This document shows positions 1 to 8,623 of a DNA stretch of 64,000 nucleotides, piece by piece. Both the position numbers and the translations under genes were made by a program. Origin of the DNA: Vibrio fortis (GTDB lineage: Bacteria; Pseudomonadota; Gammaproteobacteria; Enterobacterales; Vibrionaceae). Positions within the stretch are counted from its first letter, which is position 1. Each line of letters begins with the position of its first letter. The stretch lies in NCBI RefSeq assembly GCF_000695685.1, contig NZ_JFFR01000002.1, positions 496,001 to 560,000 on the forward strand, in the 5' to 3' direction. The notes below the pieces were generated by a model. The model had not been told where the DNA came from. It saw only the letters and a program-made list of their open reading frames with translations, and ran no database searches.

Positions 1-705
1 TCCCAGCTTATCGCGAGTTTGTTTACTCGACTGCACGAGAATCAAAAACACTTTCAAACTTCTCTCGCGATTGCGTTAAATATGGGCCATGCAAGAGATC
101 CTGAAACCAAAGAGCATTTGATTCGTATGGGGCGTTACAGTGAGATCTTGGCGCGAGCGATGTCAGAGCAAAAGCCAGAAATCACCTATCAATTCATTCA
201 TCGAATTCGTGTTTATGCACCTTTTCATGATATCGGCAAGTATCGAATCCCCGACCATGTACTTTTTAGTACTAAACGATTTACCGATGAAGATCGCGCC
301 ATCATGAATCAGCACACCATTTACGGTGAAGCCATGATTGAAGATGTTGTCTCGATTTCCGATAACCACTCTATCTCGCACGATGAAGTGCAGTTTCTGA
401 AGAACATTATTCGACATCATCACGAACGCTACGACGGAACTGGCTTACCAGACAGACTGTGTGGTACTCAAATTCCATTGGAGGCGCGTATCGTTACCTT
501 AGCAGATGTGTTTGATGCCCTACTGAGTAAGAGAGCCTATAAATCTGAATGGGAACTTGATGATGTGTTGGAGTACATCGAAGAAAACGTTGGCATTATG
601 TTCGACCCAAGTTGTGTCGAAGCGCTTAAGCAGAACTTAGATACCTGTATGGCAGTAAGGGAGCAGTATTCTGACAAAGAAGAAGTGACCAGCTTCCAGG
701 CTTAA
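1..705 (+). CDS. HD-GYP domain c-di-GMP phosphodiesterase, 3' part (5' end outside window)
   Basis: The reading frame is open from base 1. The first possible start inside the window is a TTG at 19 without a ribosome site, so the gene almost certainly begins upstream. The protein carries the HD metal-binding motif (F-H-D-I-G-K-Y) and, further on, the H-H-E-R-Y-D-G-T-G-L-P block of HD-GYP enzymes followed by L-A-D-V-F-D-A-L. HD-GYP proteins of this family hydrolyse cyclic di-GMP in the cytoplasm; the metal ligands look intact. The signature GYP tripeptide reads GLP here, a variation that could affect partner binding more than catalysis. Any N-terminal sensory or receiver domain is not visible. 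The gene converges on gnd and shares its terminator. Family call is secure; activity is inferred. Confidence 0.9.
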   Translation, partial: SQLIASLFTRLHENQKHFQTSLAIALNMGHARDPETKEHLIRMGRYSEILARAMSEQKPEITYQFIHRIRVYAPFHDIGKYRIPDHVLFSTKRFTDEDRAIMNQHTIYGEAMIEDVVSISDNHSISHDEVQFLKNIIRHHHERYDGTGLPDRLCGTQIPLEARIVTLADVFDALLSKRAYKSEWELDDVLEYIEENVGIMFDPSCVEALKQNLDTCMAVREQYSDKEEVTSFQA

Positions 706-734
706 TGTTAGTTAGGTATCTAACTAGAAATCAC

Positions 735-748
735 TAGGGCGTGTTGAC
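735..748 (+). repeat. Solitary end of the foldback element at 8217-8494
   Basis: The 14 bases from 735, beginning TAGGGCGTGTTGAC, match the terminal inverted repeat of the element at 8217-8494, again directly after a TA. No second end is visible nearby. It could be the remnant of an excised or decayed copy. A 14-base match can occur by chance, so confidence is moderate. Confidence 0.4.
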
Positions 749-754
749 AGAAAC

Positions 755-784
755 AAAAAAGGATGCCAGTTAGCATCCTTTTTT
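755..784. terminator. Bidirectional Rho-independent terminator between the HD-GYP gene and gnd
   Basis: A perfect stem pairs AAAAAAGGATGC (755-766) with GCATCCTTTTTT (773-784) around a six-base loop. The run of A before and T after lets it serve both converging genes. Confidence 0.85.
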
Positions 785-807
785 AATTTTAAAACAACTA
801 ATTACGA

Positions 808-2256
808 TTATACGTCGTAAGTTGTTGAAGCAGTGTCGCCGCCTGTACCAGTCCAGTTAGTGTGGAAGAATTCACCACGTGGACGGTCTGTACGCTCGTA
901 AGTGTGAGCACCGAAGTAGTCACGTTGAGCTTGAAGCAGGTTAGCTGGTAGACGAGCAGTTGTGTAACCGTCTAGGAAAGATAGCGCAGAAATCGTACAT
1001 GGCATTGGGATACCAGACTCTAGAGATTTCGCTGCTACTTTACGCCATGCCGCTAGGCTGCCTTGTAAGATGTTTTTGAAGTACTCATCAGAACCTAGGA
1101 ACGCGATGTCTGGGTTCGCTTCGTACGCATCACGGATGTTGCCTAGGAATGCAGAACGGATGATACAACCACCACGCCACATTAGAGCTACGTTACCGTA
1201 GTTTAGGTCCCAACCATTCTCGTTAGACGCTTCGCGCATTAGCATGAAGCCTTGAGCGTAAGAGATGATCTTAGAAGCTAGTAGAGCTTGACGTAGTGCA
1301 TCAACCCACTCTTGCTTGTCGCCTTCAACTGGAGTGATTGTCTTACCGAATAGAGATTCAGCTTCAACACGTTGATCTTTAAGCGCAGATAGACAACGAG
1401 AGAATACCGACTCAGAGATCAGCGTTAGAGGAATACCTAGGTCTAGTGCGTTGATACCTGTCCACTTACCCGTACCTTTTTGGCCTGCTGTGTCTAGGAT
1501 TTTCTCAACTAGAGGCTCACCGTCTTCATCTTTGTAGCCAAGGATGTCAGCAGTGATTTCAACAAGGTAGCTGTCTAGCTCAGTCTTGTTCCAATCAGCG
1601 AATACTGCTTGCATCTCGTCTGCAGACATACCAAGACCGTCTTTCATGAACTGGTAAGCTTCAGTGATAAGCTGCATGTCGCCGTATTCGATGCCGTTGT
1701 GTACCATCTTAACGAAGTGGCCAGCGCCGTCGTTACCAACCCAGTCACAACAAGGTTCGCCAGCGTCAGTTTTTGCAGAGATACCTTGGAAGATTGGCTT
1801 AACCGCTTCCCAAGCTTCAGCCGCGCCGCCTGGCATGATTGAAGGACCGAAACGTGCACCTTCTTCACCACCAGATACACCAGTACCGATGAAGTGAATG
1901 CCTTTTTCACGACAGTGAGCAACACGACGGTTTGTGTCTGGGTAGTTTGTGTTACCACCGTCAATGATGATGTCGCCTTCGTCTAGAAGTGGAATTAGGT
2001 TGTCGATGAAAGTATCAACAACTGCACCAGCACGAACCATTAGCATCACTTTACGTGGTGCTTCTAGCTTCTCAACAAGCTCTTCTAGAGAGTAAGCACC
2101 AACGATGTTTGTACCTTTCGCTGGACCTTCTAGGAACTCGTCTACTTTCGCAGCAGTACGGTTGTGAGCAACAACTTTAAAGCCGTTGTCATTCATGTTT
2201 AGGATAAGGTTTTGACCCATTACTGCTAGGCCAATTACACCGATATCACCTTTCAT
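808..2256 (-). CDS. gnd: 6-phosphogluconate dehydrogenase, decarboxylating
   Basis: This enzyme oxidises 6-phosphogluconate to ribulose 5-phosphate with release of CO2 and NADPH, the third step of the oxidative pentose phosphate pathway in the cytosol. The 482-residue length is normal for the family. The N-terminal Rossmann motif G-L-A-V-M-G lies around residues 9-14. The family signature I-L-D-T-A-G-Q-K-G-T-G-K-W-T is present near residue 255, and the substrate-site glycine-rich W-R-G-G-C-I-I-R-S segment follows. The ATG at 2256 is preceded by a strong AAGGAGAT ribosome site. It is the last gene of the zwf-pgl-gnd operon, 29 bases after pgl, and ends at a bidirectional terminator. Confidence 0.97.
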   Translation of the reverse strand: MKGDIGVIGLAVMGQNLILNMNDNGFKVVAHNRTAAKVDEFLEGPAKGTNIVGAYSLEELVEKLEAPRKVMLMVRAGAVVDTFIDNLIPLLDEGDIIIDGGNTNYPDTNRRVAHCREKGIHFIGTGVSGGEEGARFGPSIMPGGAAEAWEAVKPIFQGISAKTDAGEPCCDWVGNDGAGHFVKMVHNGIEYGDMQLITEAYQFMKDGLGMSADEMQAVFADWNKTELDSYLVEITADILGYKDEDGEPLVEKILDTAGQKGTGKWTGINALDLGIPLTLISESVFSRCLSALKDQRVEAESLFGKTITPVEGDKQEWVDALRQALLASKIISYAQGFMLMREASNENGWDLNYGNVALMWRGGCIIRSAFLGNIRDAYEANPDIAFLGSDEYFKNILQGSLAAWRKVAAKSLESGIPMPCTISALSFLDGYTTARLPANLLQAQRDYFGAHTYERTDRPRGEFFHTNWTGTGGDTASTTYDV

Positions 2257-2285
2257 TATTTATATCTCCTTGCGGCTATTCGCGA

Positions 2286-3002
2286 TTATGCGATAGCACT
2301 TGCTGCATTTGAATCTAGGAACCACTCTGTTTCGCCAGTTTTAGACTGGATTTTCGCTGCCGGGTAAGGCAGTTCTGAAGCAGGAGTCGTATGAATTTCT
2401 TTAACGATATCAACTTTGCCAGCACCCAGTACTAGGTAGCTGATTCGTTTTGACGCTTCTAAAACCTTAGCTGTTTTAGAAACACGGATTTGACCAGACT
2501 CAGGGTGAGAAGCCAGTACAGACAGGTTCTCATCTTGGTAGTTAGTTGCACCCGGGAAAAGAGAAGCTGTGTGGCCATCTGCGCCTACACCTAGCAGGAT
2601 CCAATCGAAAACAGGTGTACCATTTTCTGTTGGAATGACTTCTGCCATCTCTTTTGCAAAACGCTCGGCTTCCGCTTTAGGCTCATCTTCACCACGGATA
2701 CGGTGAATGTTCTCAGCAGGAAGGTTTACTTGAGAGAATAGAAGTGCGTTTGCTTCACCGTAGTTGCTTTCCGCATCATCTGGTGCCACGCAACGCTCGT
2801 CGCCCCACCAGAAGTGAAGGTTTTTCCATTGGATACCTTCTGCGTATGGCGCCTGTGCCAACAGTTTGAATAGCATTTTTGGCGTGCTGCCACCTGAAAG
2901 TGAAATATGAACAGGTGTGCCCTGCTCGCTGTACGCTTTCATTTCGTTTGCTAGGTTTTCAACAACTAGCTCTGGCGTTTCAAAGATCTTATGGTTGATC
3001 AT
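2286..3002 (-). CDS. pgl: 6-phosphogluconolactonase (DevB/Pgl type)
   Basis: It hydrolyses 6-phosphogluconolactone to 6-phosphogluconate, the step between Zwf and Gnd. The protein of 238 residues has the S-L-S-G-G-S-T-P-K phosphate-binding loop near residue 40, the F-W-W-G-D-E-R-C segment, and the [13 protein letters not shown] motif typical of the NagB/DevB fold. I start it at the ATG at 3002, which overlaps the zwf stop as ATGA and begins M-I-N-H-K. An upstream in-frame TTG at 3011 would add three residues but lies inside zwf and is less likely. The four-base overlap suggests translational coupling with zwf. Confidence 0.95.
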   Translation of the reverse strand: MINHKIFETPELVVENLANEMKAYSEQGTPVHISLSGGSTPKMLFKLLAQAPYAEGIQWKNLHFWWGDERCVAPDDAESNYGEANALLFSQVNLPAENIHRIRGEDEPKAEAERFAKEMAEVIPTENGTPVFDWILLGVGADGHTASLFPGATNYQDENLSVLASHPESGQIRVSKTAKVLEASKRISYLVLGAGKVDIVKEIHTTPASELPYPAAKIQSKTGETEWFLDSNAASAIA

Positions 3003-4501
3003 AATTCGCAATAATCCGTATCTGTTAGGTTTTTACAAGGGAAACGCCACGCGCGGCCGTCTCTTTCAAGAAGCTCGTCTGCTTCTTGTGGACCCCAAGT
3101 ACCACAAGCATAACCAAATAGAGCTTGAGGATCTTGTTTGAAATCTAAGATAGGTTGAACGTACTTCCAACACGCTTCTACCGCATCAGTACGTGCAAAC
3201 AGAGTCGCGTCGCCATTCAGAGCATCAAGAAGTAGACGCTCGTACGCCGTTAGCATTTGAGTCTCAGGCAAGTCAGAGTAAGAGAAGTTCATTTTCACTT
3301 CTTTTGCTTTAAAGCCTGCGCCTGGTTCTTTCAAACCAAAGCTCATTTGGATGCCTTCGTCCGGTTGAATGCGGATGATCAGCTTGTTCTCTGGTGCATC
3401 TTGACCAAATACTGGGTGTGGCGTGTTCTTAAAGTGAATCACGATTTCCGTCACGCGCGTTGGTAGTCGTTTACCTGTACGTACGTAGAAAGGAACCCCA
3501 TTCCAACGCCAGTTATTGATGTGAGCTTTAAGACCAATGTATGTCTCAGTACGAGAATCGTCTGCTACACCCTGCTCTTCACGGTAACCTAGTAGGTGCT
3601 GACCACGTACATCAGACGCCGTGTATTGACCAAGAACCAAGTCTTTACGTAGGTCTTCTTCTTCAAGAGGTTTCAGACATTGAAGTACTTTAACCACTTC
3701 GTCACGAATTGAATCTGCATTGATTTGTGCCGGCGGCTCCATACCAACCATTGCTAATACTTGTAGCAGGTGGTTTTGGAACATATCGCGCACAGCACCA
3801 GAACCATCGTAGTATCCGCCACGCTCTTCAACACCAAGGAACTCAGCACCTGTGATTTCAACGTAATCAATGAAGTTACGGTTCCACAGTGGTTCAAACA
3901 TTGCGTTAGAGAAACGAAGCACTAGAAGGTTTTGTACCGTTTCTTTACCTAGGTAGTGGTCGATACGATAGATCTGGTGTTCTTGGAAGTGATGATGGAT
4001 TTCTTCATCTAGCGCTTGAGCAGAAGCTAAATCATAACCAAATGGTTTTTCGATGATTAGACGACGCCAGCCGTTCGACTCATCGTTCAGGCCATGTGCC
4101 GCTAGGTTCGCTGGGATCACACCATATAGGCTTGGCGGCGTTGCCAAGTAGAATAGAGTGTTGTGATTTTCGAATTGATAATCTTGTTCTAGCTTGTCTA
4201 GGCGCTGTGCTAAACGAGCATAATCTTCTGTGTCAGAGGTATTAATCGCTTGGTAGTGCAGGTGATTAATGAACGCGTTTAGCGTCTCTGGCTCAGTTTC
4301 TTCCATTTCCTGAAGAGATTTCTTCAGTTTTTCACGGTAAGACTCATCGCTGTACTCAGTACGGCTCACTCCAAGAATCGCAAAGGATTCCGGCAGTTGA
4401 TTGCTAGCATACAAGTGGTATAAAGCGGGGATCAGCTTACGATACGTGAGATCGCCCGACGCACCAAAAATAACGATGCTGCTGTTTTCAGGTATTACCA
4501 T
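2999..4501 (-). CDS. zwf: Glucose-6-phosphate 1-dehydrogenase
   Basis: Zwf oxidises glucose 6-phosphate to the lactone and produces NADPH, committing carbon to the oxidative pentose phosphate pathway. The 500-residue protein has the N-terminal nucleotide-binding motif [11 protein letters not shown] and the active-site signature R-I-D-H-Y-L-G-K-E, with the catalytic histidine and substrate-binding lysine. Two ATG codons stand side by side at 4504 and 4501; AGGA upstream is six bases from the second, so I start there (M-V-I-P-E-N). The frame runs further upstream to a possible start at 4555, but that extension has no ribosome site. First gene of the zwf-pgl-gnd operon. Confidence 0.96.
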   Translation of the reverse strand: MVIPENSSIVIFGASGDLTYRKLIPALYHLYASNQLPESFAILGVSRTEYSDESYREKLKKSLQEMEETEPETLNAFINHLHYQAINTSDTEDYARLAQRLDKLEQDYQFENHNTLFYLATPPSLYGVIPANLAAHGLNDESNGWRRLIIEKPFGYDLASAQALDEEIHHHFQEHQIYRIDHYLGKETVQNLLVLRFSNAMFEPLWNRNFIDYVEITGAEFLGVEERGGYYDGSGAVRDMFQNHLLQVLAMVGMEPPAQINADSIRDEVVKVLQCLKPLEEEDLRKDLVLGQYTASDVRGQHLLGYREEQGVADDSRTETYIGLKAHINNWRWNGVPFYVRTGKRLPTRVTEIVIHFKNTPHPVFGQDAPENKLIIRIQPDEGIQMSFGLKEPGAGFKAKEVKMNFSYSDLPETQMLTAYERLLLDALNGDATLFARTDAVEACWKYVQPILDFKQDPQALFGYACGTWGPQEADELLERDGRAWRFPCKNLTDTDYCEL

Positions 4502-4634
4502 CATCTTTCCTATAAAAACAAGGTTTTCAGTATTCGCCAACGGTATCAGCGACATACAAAAATAGATAATAGGTCTTGGCTATTAGTTCAATAGCGAGCG
4601 CCTATCACACTAGAGAATGCGTTTGGTAAACGAG

Positions 4635-4650
4635 GGTGATATAGATCACC
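4635..4650. promoter_or_regulatory. CRP-like palindrome upstream of zwf
   Basis: GGTGATATAGATCACC is a near-perfect palindrome matching the core of the CRP consensus (GTGA-N6-TCAC). It lies about 135 bases before the zwf start, a plausible place for control of the operon. The regulator is inferred from consensus only. Confidence 0.5.
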
Positions 4651-4680
4651 TCAATTCGGGTCAGTATTGTCTATGACTAT

Positions 4681-4694
4681 TTGATTTACATCAA
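4681..4694. promoter_or_regulatory. FNR-like box upstream of zwf
   Basis: TTGATTTACATCAA matches the FNR consensus TTGAT-N4-ATCAA at every defined position. It lies 180 bases before zwf and 31 bases upstream of the end of the CRP-like site. It suggests oxygen-dependent control of the pentose phosphate operon. Confidence 0.55.
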
Positions 4695-4842
4695 CCACTG
4701 TGAAGGCAATCGATTAAATATTGACTCATTTAATCCAAATAATTTGCCATTAGTTAGAACAAAAATGATTAAACGACGACGGAACTGCATTCCAAATCAT
4801 TGTAGTGAAAAATAAATGGGATCTGGTCGGCGGAGTAGCACG

Positions 4843-4890
4843 AAAAACCAGTTTGATAACTATTTTGCAGTGAATTATTAAACTGGTTTT
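4843..4890 (-). terminator. Terminator of the two-component operon
   Basis: AAAACCAGTTT (4844-4854) pairs perfectly with AAACTGGTTTT (4880-4890) around a 25-base loop. On the minus strand it ends in five T, about 105 bases after the response regulator stop. Confidence 0.6.
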
Positions 4891-4995
4891 ATAATTTGGA
4901 CTGTTTTGATTAGTGCTTGGGTTTATGCACAAATGCCAAGCTAGGGTGGGAAGTGATTAGAATGAATGGGTCGATTCTAGTAAGATTCTCAAAGG

Positions 4996-5691
4996 TTACC
5001 GCGTCGCTTTGTTATAACAACGTTCTGGTCGGCCAACTGAACCATAGTTTAGATCAGCATTCAGTTCACCAGTGGTGATCAAGTATTCAAGGTATCGGCG
5101 AGCTGTGGTGCGGCTTGCACCAATGCGTTCCCCTGCCTCATCTGCTGTCAGATCTTTCGTTTCGGCACTTTCAAATAGCGCTCGGATTTTATCAAGCGTC
5201 ACGCCATCGATACCTTTTGGCAGCGTTGCTGCTGGTTTCGAATCTGCTTGATTGGCCGCTTGCAACATCTTATCAACTAAGCCTTGGTTGAGATCAGACA
5301 CGCTCTCCAACTCTTGTTGTTGCGAGCGATACTTTTTAAGTGATGCTTCTAGACGTGGAAACATTACTGGCTTTAGCAAATAGTCAACAACGCCACCGCG
5401 CATTGCCTGCTGAAGCGTATCAACATCGCGTGCCGCCGTGATTAAGATGACATCACAGCCTTGGTTGTTGCCTCTAACATGATTCAAAATATCTAAACCA
5501 CAACCGTCTGGTAAATAGACATCAAGCAGGACAAGGTCAGGCTTTAATATATCCAACTGCATAATCGCCTCAGATTGAGACGTAGCAATCCCAACCACTT
5601 CGAACCCGCCCACCTGCTCTAAGTAACGATGGTGCAACTCCGCAATCGCAATATCATCTTCAATGACCATGACTTTAGTGACTGCATTCAT
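4996..5691 (-). CDS. CitB/DctR-family response regulator
   Basis: A 231-residue transcription factor with an N-terminal receiver domain (residues about 6-122) and a C-terminal winged-helix region. The acidic pocket is E11-D12-D13, the phosphoacceptor is D57 in L-L-D-V-Y-L-P-D-G, and the conserved lysine is in L-L-K-P-V. The C-terminal helix-turn-helix (A-G-E-R-I-G-A-S-R-T-T-A-R-R-Y-L) is typical of CitB/DcuR/MalR regulators, which activate uptake and use of citrate or C4-dicarboxylates. Its start directly follows the stop of the sensor kinase without a gap, so the two form one operon. No dicarboxylate transporter is adjacent, so the target cannot be named from context. Confidence 0.92.
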   Translation of the reverse strand: MNAVTKVMVIEDDIAIAELHHRYLEQVGGFEVVGIATSQSEAIMQLDILKPDLVLLDVYLPDGCGLDILNHVRGNNQGCDVILITAARDVDTLQQAMRGGVVDYLLKPVMFPRLEASLKKYRSQQQELESVSDLNQGLVDKMLQAANQADSKPAATLPKGIDGVTLDKIRALFESAETKDLTADEAGERIGASRTTARRYLEYLITTGELNADLNYGSVGRPERCYNKATR

Positions 5692-7356
5692 TTAACGCTC
5701 TTCCTTAAACGATATTTGTTCTTCTTTTGGTAGGTAAACGGTCATCCGTGTACCAAAATCTCTATTTTCAATCATATCAAGCTGACCTTGGTAACGATCA
5801 GCAATCTGCTTAACCAAATACAAGCCCACGCCTCGGTTTTGCTTGGCCTTGCTTGAAACCCCTTTGCGCGTGAGGTCTTCAATGGCTAAACCTTCTGGTA
5901 AACCGCACCCTTTGTCATCAACTTCAAGAATCACTTCATTACCATAATCGCTGACTGAAACCTCGATGATACGTCTCGCAGGCGGGAATGATTCCGTTTG
6001 GCTGATTGCCATTCGAGTCGCATCAAACGCGTTATCAATCAAGTTCCCCAAGATGGTCACAACATCATCGGCGTTTAACCACCTTGGCAGAGTTTCTAAT
6101 CGAGAGCCCTCTTCTACCACCAGCTCTAAACCAATTTCACGAGCACGCTCTGTTTTGCCAAGTAGCATACCAGCCACTAGTGGCTCTTTAACGGTCTCTC
6201 TCAAGAATTCGATAAGGCTCTGATAGTGAGCAGTTTCTTGGCCAATTAAGTGTTGCACCGCTTCTAGCTCACCCATTTGCAACATGCCACTAATAGTGTT
6301 GAGCTTATTACGGTGTTCGTGAGTTTGTGAGCGCAGCAGGTCAGCATATTCTTTGGTTTGCGAGAGCTGCTCGGTGAGGTCATTAATCTCATCTCTTAAT
6401 CTAAAACTCGACACCGCACCAACTACTTCCCCCGCCACAACAATTGGGCTGCGGTTTGCGATAATGCGCTTATTGTTTAGATAAAGCTCAATATCGTGGT
6501 CCGACTGACCACTCGACAACAGTTGCTCAAGGTCACTATTCGGCACAACCTGAGAAAACGGCTTATTAAGTGAAGACTCTCTATCGATAGAGAGAATGTC
6601 GCAGGCACTCTTGTTGATTGAACGAAGAACGCCGTGGTTGTCGATACTCAGAATACCCTCTTTCACCGTGCTCATAGTGACATCAAGCTCGACATACAAA
6701 CGACCGATCTCTTCAGGTTCAAAACCAAGGATTGCTCTCTGGAAACGTCTTGAGACATAACTAGATATCAAGGCATTAACAGCGACAACCAACAATGCCA
6801 TGATGATCAAGAACGCCAAATAGGGCTCGATTCTATCTTGTAAAGAGTCAAGCAAATAACCAACTGACACCACCCCAATGATTTCGCCATTCGAGTCTTT
6901 AACTGCCGATTTACCTCGAACAGAAAGCCCCAACGAGCCTTTGGCTGTCGACACATAGGATTCACCGAAAACCAATGCTTTTTGGTTGTCTCCTCCTCGC
7001 ATCGGCTTACCTAATCTTTCATCGACAGGGTGAACAAGGCGAATTCCCTGTTCATCGCCAATCACAATGAATGCTGCGCCAATAAGATGGGTTAAGTTGC
7101 GAAAGCGTTGTTGATGTTCAGAATCTAACTGAGACAAAAGATCAGGGTCACTTGAGTGGCGTTGGATCAGTTCGATAACGCGCGGAGATTCGGAAAGGAA
7201 CTCGGCGACCCCCAAGGCTTTGAGCCCCATCTCTTCTTCTTGGGAGTGTTTGATATAGGCAAAGCCAGCCGCGCTAAGAATCAGCAACTCGACTAACCCT
7301 GTCACTGTCATAATAATCAGCAATCTTTTTCTAAAGCTGATACTGCTCCACTTCAT
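5692..7356 (-). CDS. CitA/DcuS-family sensor histidine kinase
   Basis: Inner-membrane sensor of about 554 residues. From the N terminus: membrane helix about 11-35, periplasmic single-Cache sensor domain about 38-177, second helix about 179-202, cytoplasmic PAS domain about 223-320, an H box with the phospho-accepting histidine in S-Q-T-H-E-H-R-N-K-L-N near residue 346, and a C-terminal ATPase domain with N-L-I-D-N-A-F-D-A-T, D-D-K-G-C-G-L-P and G-V-G-L-Y-L-V. This is the plan of kinases that sense citrate, fumarate or malate in the periplasm. A GTG at 7362 is an alternative start; the ATG at 7356 has GGAG nine bases upstream. The ligand is unknown. Confidence 0.92.
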   Translation of the reverse strand: MKWSSISFRKRLLIIMTVTGLVELLILSAAGFAYIKHSQEEEMGLKALGVAEFLSESPRVIELIQRHSSDPDLLSQLDSEHQQRFRNLTHLIGAAFIVIGDEQGIRLVHPVDERLGKPMRGGDNQKALVFGESYVSTAKGSLGLSVRGKSAVKDSNGEIIGVVSVGYLLDSLQDRIEPYLAFLIIMALLVVAVNALISSYVSRRFQRAILGFEPEEIGRLYVELDVTMSTVKEGILSIDNHGVLRSINKSACDILSIDRESSLNKPFSQVVPNSDLEQLLSSGQSDHDIELYLNNKRIIANRSPIVVAGEVVGAVSSFRLRDEINDLTEQLSQTKEYADLLRSQTHEHRNKLNTISGMLQMGELEAVQHLIGQETAHYQSLIEFLRETVKEPLVAGMLLGKTERAREIGLELVVEEGSRLETLPRWLNADDVVTILGNLIDNAFDATRMAISQTESFPPARRIIEVSVSDYGNEVILEVDDKGCGLPEGLAIEDLTRKGVSSKAKQNRGVGLYLVKQIADRYQGQLDMIENRDFGTRMTVYLPKEEQISFKEER

Positions 7357-7362
7357 CGACAC

Positions 7363-7952
7363 CTACTCCCTATGCGATCTAACAATGTTAACACCAAGTT
7401 AATTATGAGAGACTTCAAAGGTTCAGATTTGTGACTAAAGCGCATGTTATTAACAGAGTTTTTAGTCTAAAACCGACTGACTTCAGATTTAAACCAAACC
7501 TCAAAATCGTTTTTTAGAAATTCTTAGCTCTTACACTCAGTTACCTGATTAATTGTTGACCTAGATCACTCCGATTTTAGCTGTTTTTTAGGTTGGTTAT
7601 AAAAAATACAATTATACTAGTTGCACATGACAAATTAAGCATAAAGCTATCAATTAAGAGACGCCGTTTCTCTTGATAGTAGACACAACGAAACAAGTAA
7701 CACATTGGTAACAATTAGCGATTATCGTATGTGTCACAAGAGCACGTAGGAAATGAGCCCACCTACGTTAATGTGGAAGAATTACCCTATTGATATGGGT
7801 CGACTTTCCACCAAAATCACAACAACAAAAGAGGTAGTCTTTAGTTCTCAGACACTCCAATAATAAATGCTGATTGGCAAAAGTGACGCAGTCGATTTCA
7901 AAAACGGATTAAAAACATAACGTAATAACATTGTTGAAAAGGAAACCAGGCA
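7363..7952. other. Long intergenic region with a structured leader
   Basis: This 590-base gap separates the sensor kinase (minus strand) from a small plus-strand ORF. The kinase-proximal 200 bases are AT-rich and presumably hold its promoter. From 7613 on there is a possible -10 hexamer TATACT and then three inverted repeats (7647-7679, 7744-7768, 7773-7811), described as a separate feature. Confidence 0.5.
7625..7952 (+). ncRNA. Candidate structured 5' leader or regulatory RNA
   Basis: Three hairpins occur in a stretch free of genes: CTATCA...TGATAG with inner AGAGA/TCTCT (7647-7679), ACGTAGG...CCTACGT (7744-7768), and GTGGAA...TTCCAC (7773-7811) with inner ACCC/GGGT. TATACT at 7613-7618 could be the -10 of a promoter giving a leader of about 330 nucleotides before the ORF at 7953. 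The motif matches no riboswitch class I know. It could instead be an independent small RNA. Confidence 0.3.
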
Positions 7953-8180
7953 ATGAAACGCGATTCTTTTGGAATTTGCCTTACTAAGGCTATGCTGTTC
8001 AAAAACTTACAATCGACATTTACGCACGTCAGAGCTTACGAAAAAGATGCTACTTCGCCACTTGATCTAAAAGTGTTATTGGCGTTCCCCCAAATGTCCG
8101 GAAGAGATTTGCTTCAAACAATGCAAGGTTCGCGTCATCTAGTTTGGCGTGCAGACCACCACTGCCCAGGCTTTGATTAG
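7953..8180 (+). CDS. Small hypothetical protein, 75 residues
   Basis: The ATG at 7953 has an AAGGAAA ribosome site at a reasonable distance. The product has no signal peptide or membrane helix and I do not recognise a family. It contains a central leucine-rich segment (L-D-L-K-V-L-L-A-F-P) and a C-terminal W-R-A-D-H-H-C-P-G-F-D with histidines and a cysteine that could bind metal; this is speculation. A terminator-like hairpin at 8500-8525 probably closed its transcript before the element at 8217-8494 inserted between them. The long structured leader suggests regulated expression. It may also be only a spurious frame in an RNA gene. Confidence 0.5.
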   Translation: MKRDSFGICLTKAMLFKNLQSTFTHVRAYEKDATSPLDLKVLLAFPQMSGRDLLQTMQGSRHLVWRADHHCPGFD

Positions 8181-8216
8181 AACATTTTCATTTTAAAACA
8201 ATCACTTCTATATTTA

Positions 8217-8494
8217 GGGCGTGTTGATCTTTCGAGCTGATTTTTGCAGCGAGTTGCTGGGTATTTCTACAAGGCAGAGGTTTTGATGTGTAGCTAGCCT
8301 ACATGAAAAGCCGATAACGCAGTAGAAATGACCAGCAAACGCTGCCCGAAGGGTTCGAGCTGGGCGCCCCCGCAAAAAGCGTTTTACTCTTTGTTGAGGG
8401 GGACTTGCTTAGAATGACTAGGCTACTTCCCCCTCGCCGCGATTAAAACGCTTTTATCTCGAACAAAACTTAACCACGAAAGGTCAACACGCCC
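8217..8494. mobile_element. MITE-like foldback element, 278 bp, with TA at both flanks
   Basis: The ends are inverted copies: GGGCGTGTTGATCTTTCG (8217-8234) and CGAAAGGTCAACACGCCC (8477-8494) differ at one position. TA stands immediately outside each end (8215-8216 and 8495-8496), as expected for a TA target duplication. The interior has no ORF and is itself foldback: TTTCTAC/GTAGAAA, AAAGCGTTTTA/TAAAACGCTTT and GAGGGGGA/TTCCCCCTC form nested stems. These are the properties of a non-autonomous transposable element moved by a transposase in trans; TA targeting would fit the IS630/mariner group, but the parent element is not in the window. Confidence 0.6.
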
Positions 8495-8499
8495 TAGTC

Positions 8500-8525
8500 A
8501 AAGAGCACGTTCTAGCGTGCTCTTT
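8500..8525 (+). terminator. Terminator-like hairpin beyond the foldback element
   Basis: AAAGAGCACG (8500-8509) pairs with CGTGCTCTTT (8516-8525) across a six-base loop, followed by a T-rich tail. It probably belongs to the small gene at 7953, from which the inserted element now separates it. Confidence 0.6.
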
Positions 8526-8623
8526 CTATTTCTAATACAACACCGCATCTAGACTGAACGTAATACTCACGCAATAGATAATTGCTCAATCAGTTCAAGA
8601 CAAATTCGGATCGGCCTGTTAAC

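Larger units (their letters stand above)
4505..4995. other. Intergenic region carrying the zwf operon promoter
   Basis: About 490 bases separate zwf from the upstream response regulator, both on the minus strand. It holds two palindromes that resemble CRP and FNR sites (listed separately) and the terminator of the two-component operon. A 60-codon frame at 4750-4932 has no ribosome site and no recognisable product; I see no gene here. Confidence 0.7.

Noticed and set aside
1644..1964. Overlapping frames within gnd on both strands
   Set aside because: Shadows of a well-conserved enzyme gene; no start signals.
4750..4932. 60-codon minus-strand frame between the response regulator and zwf
   Set aside because: It spans the terminator hairpin and lacks a ribosome site.
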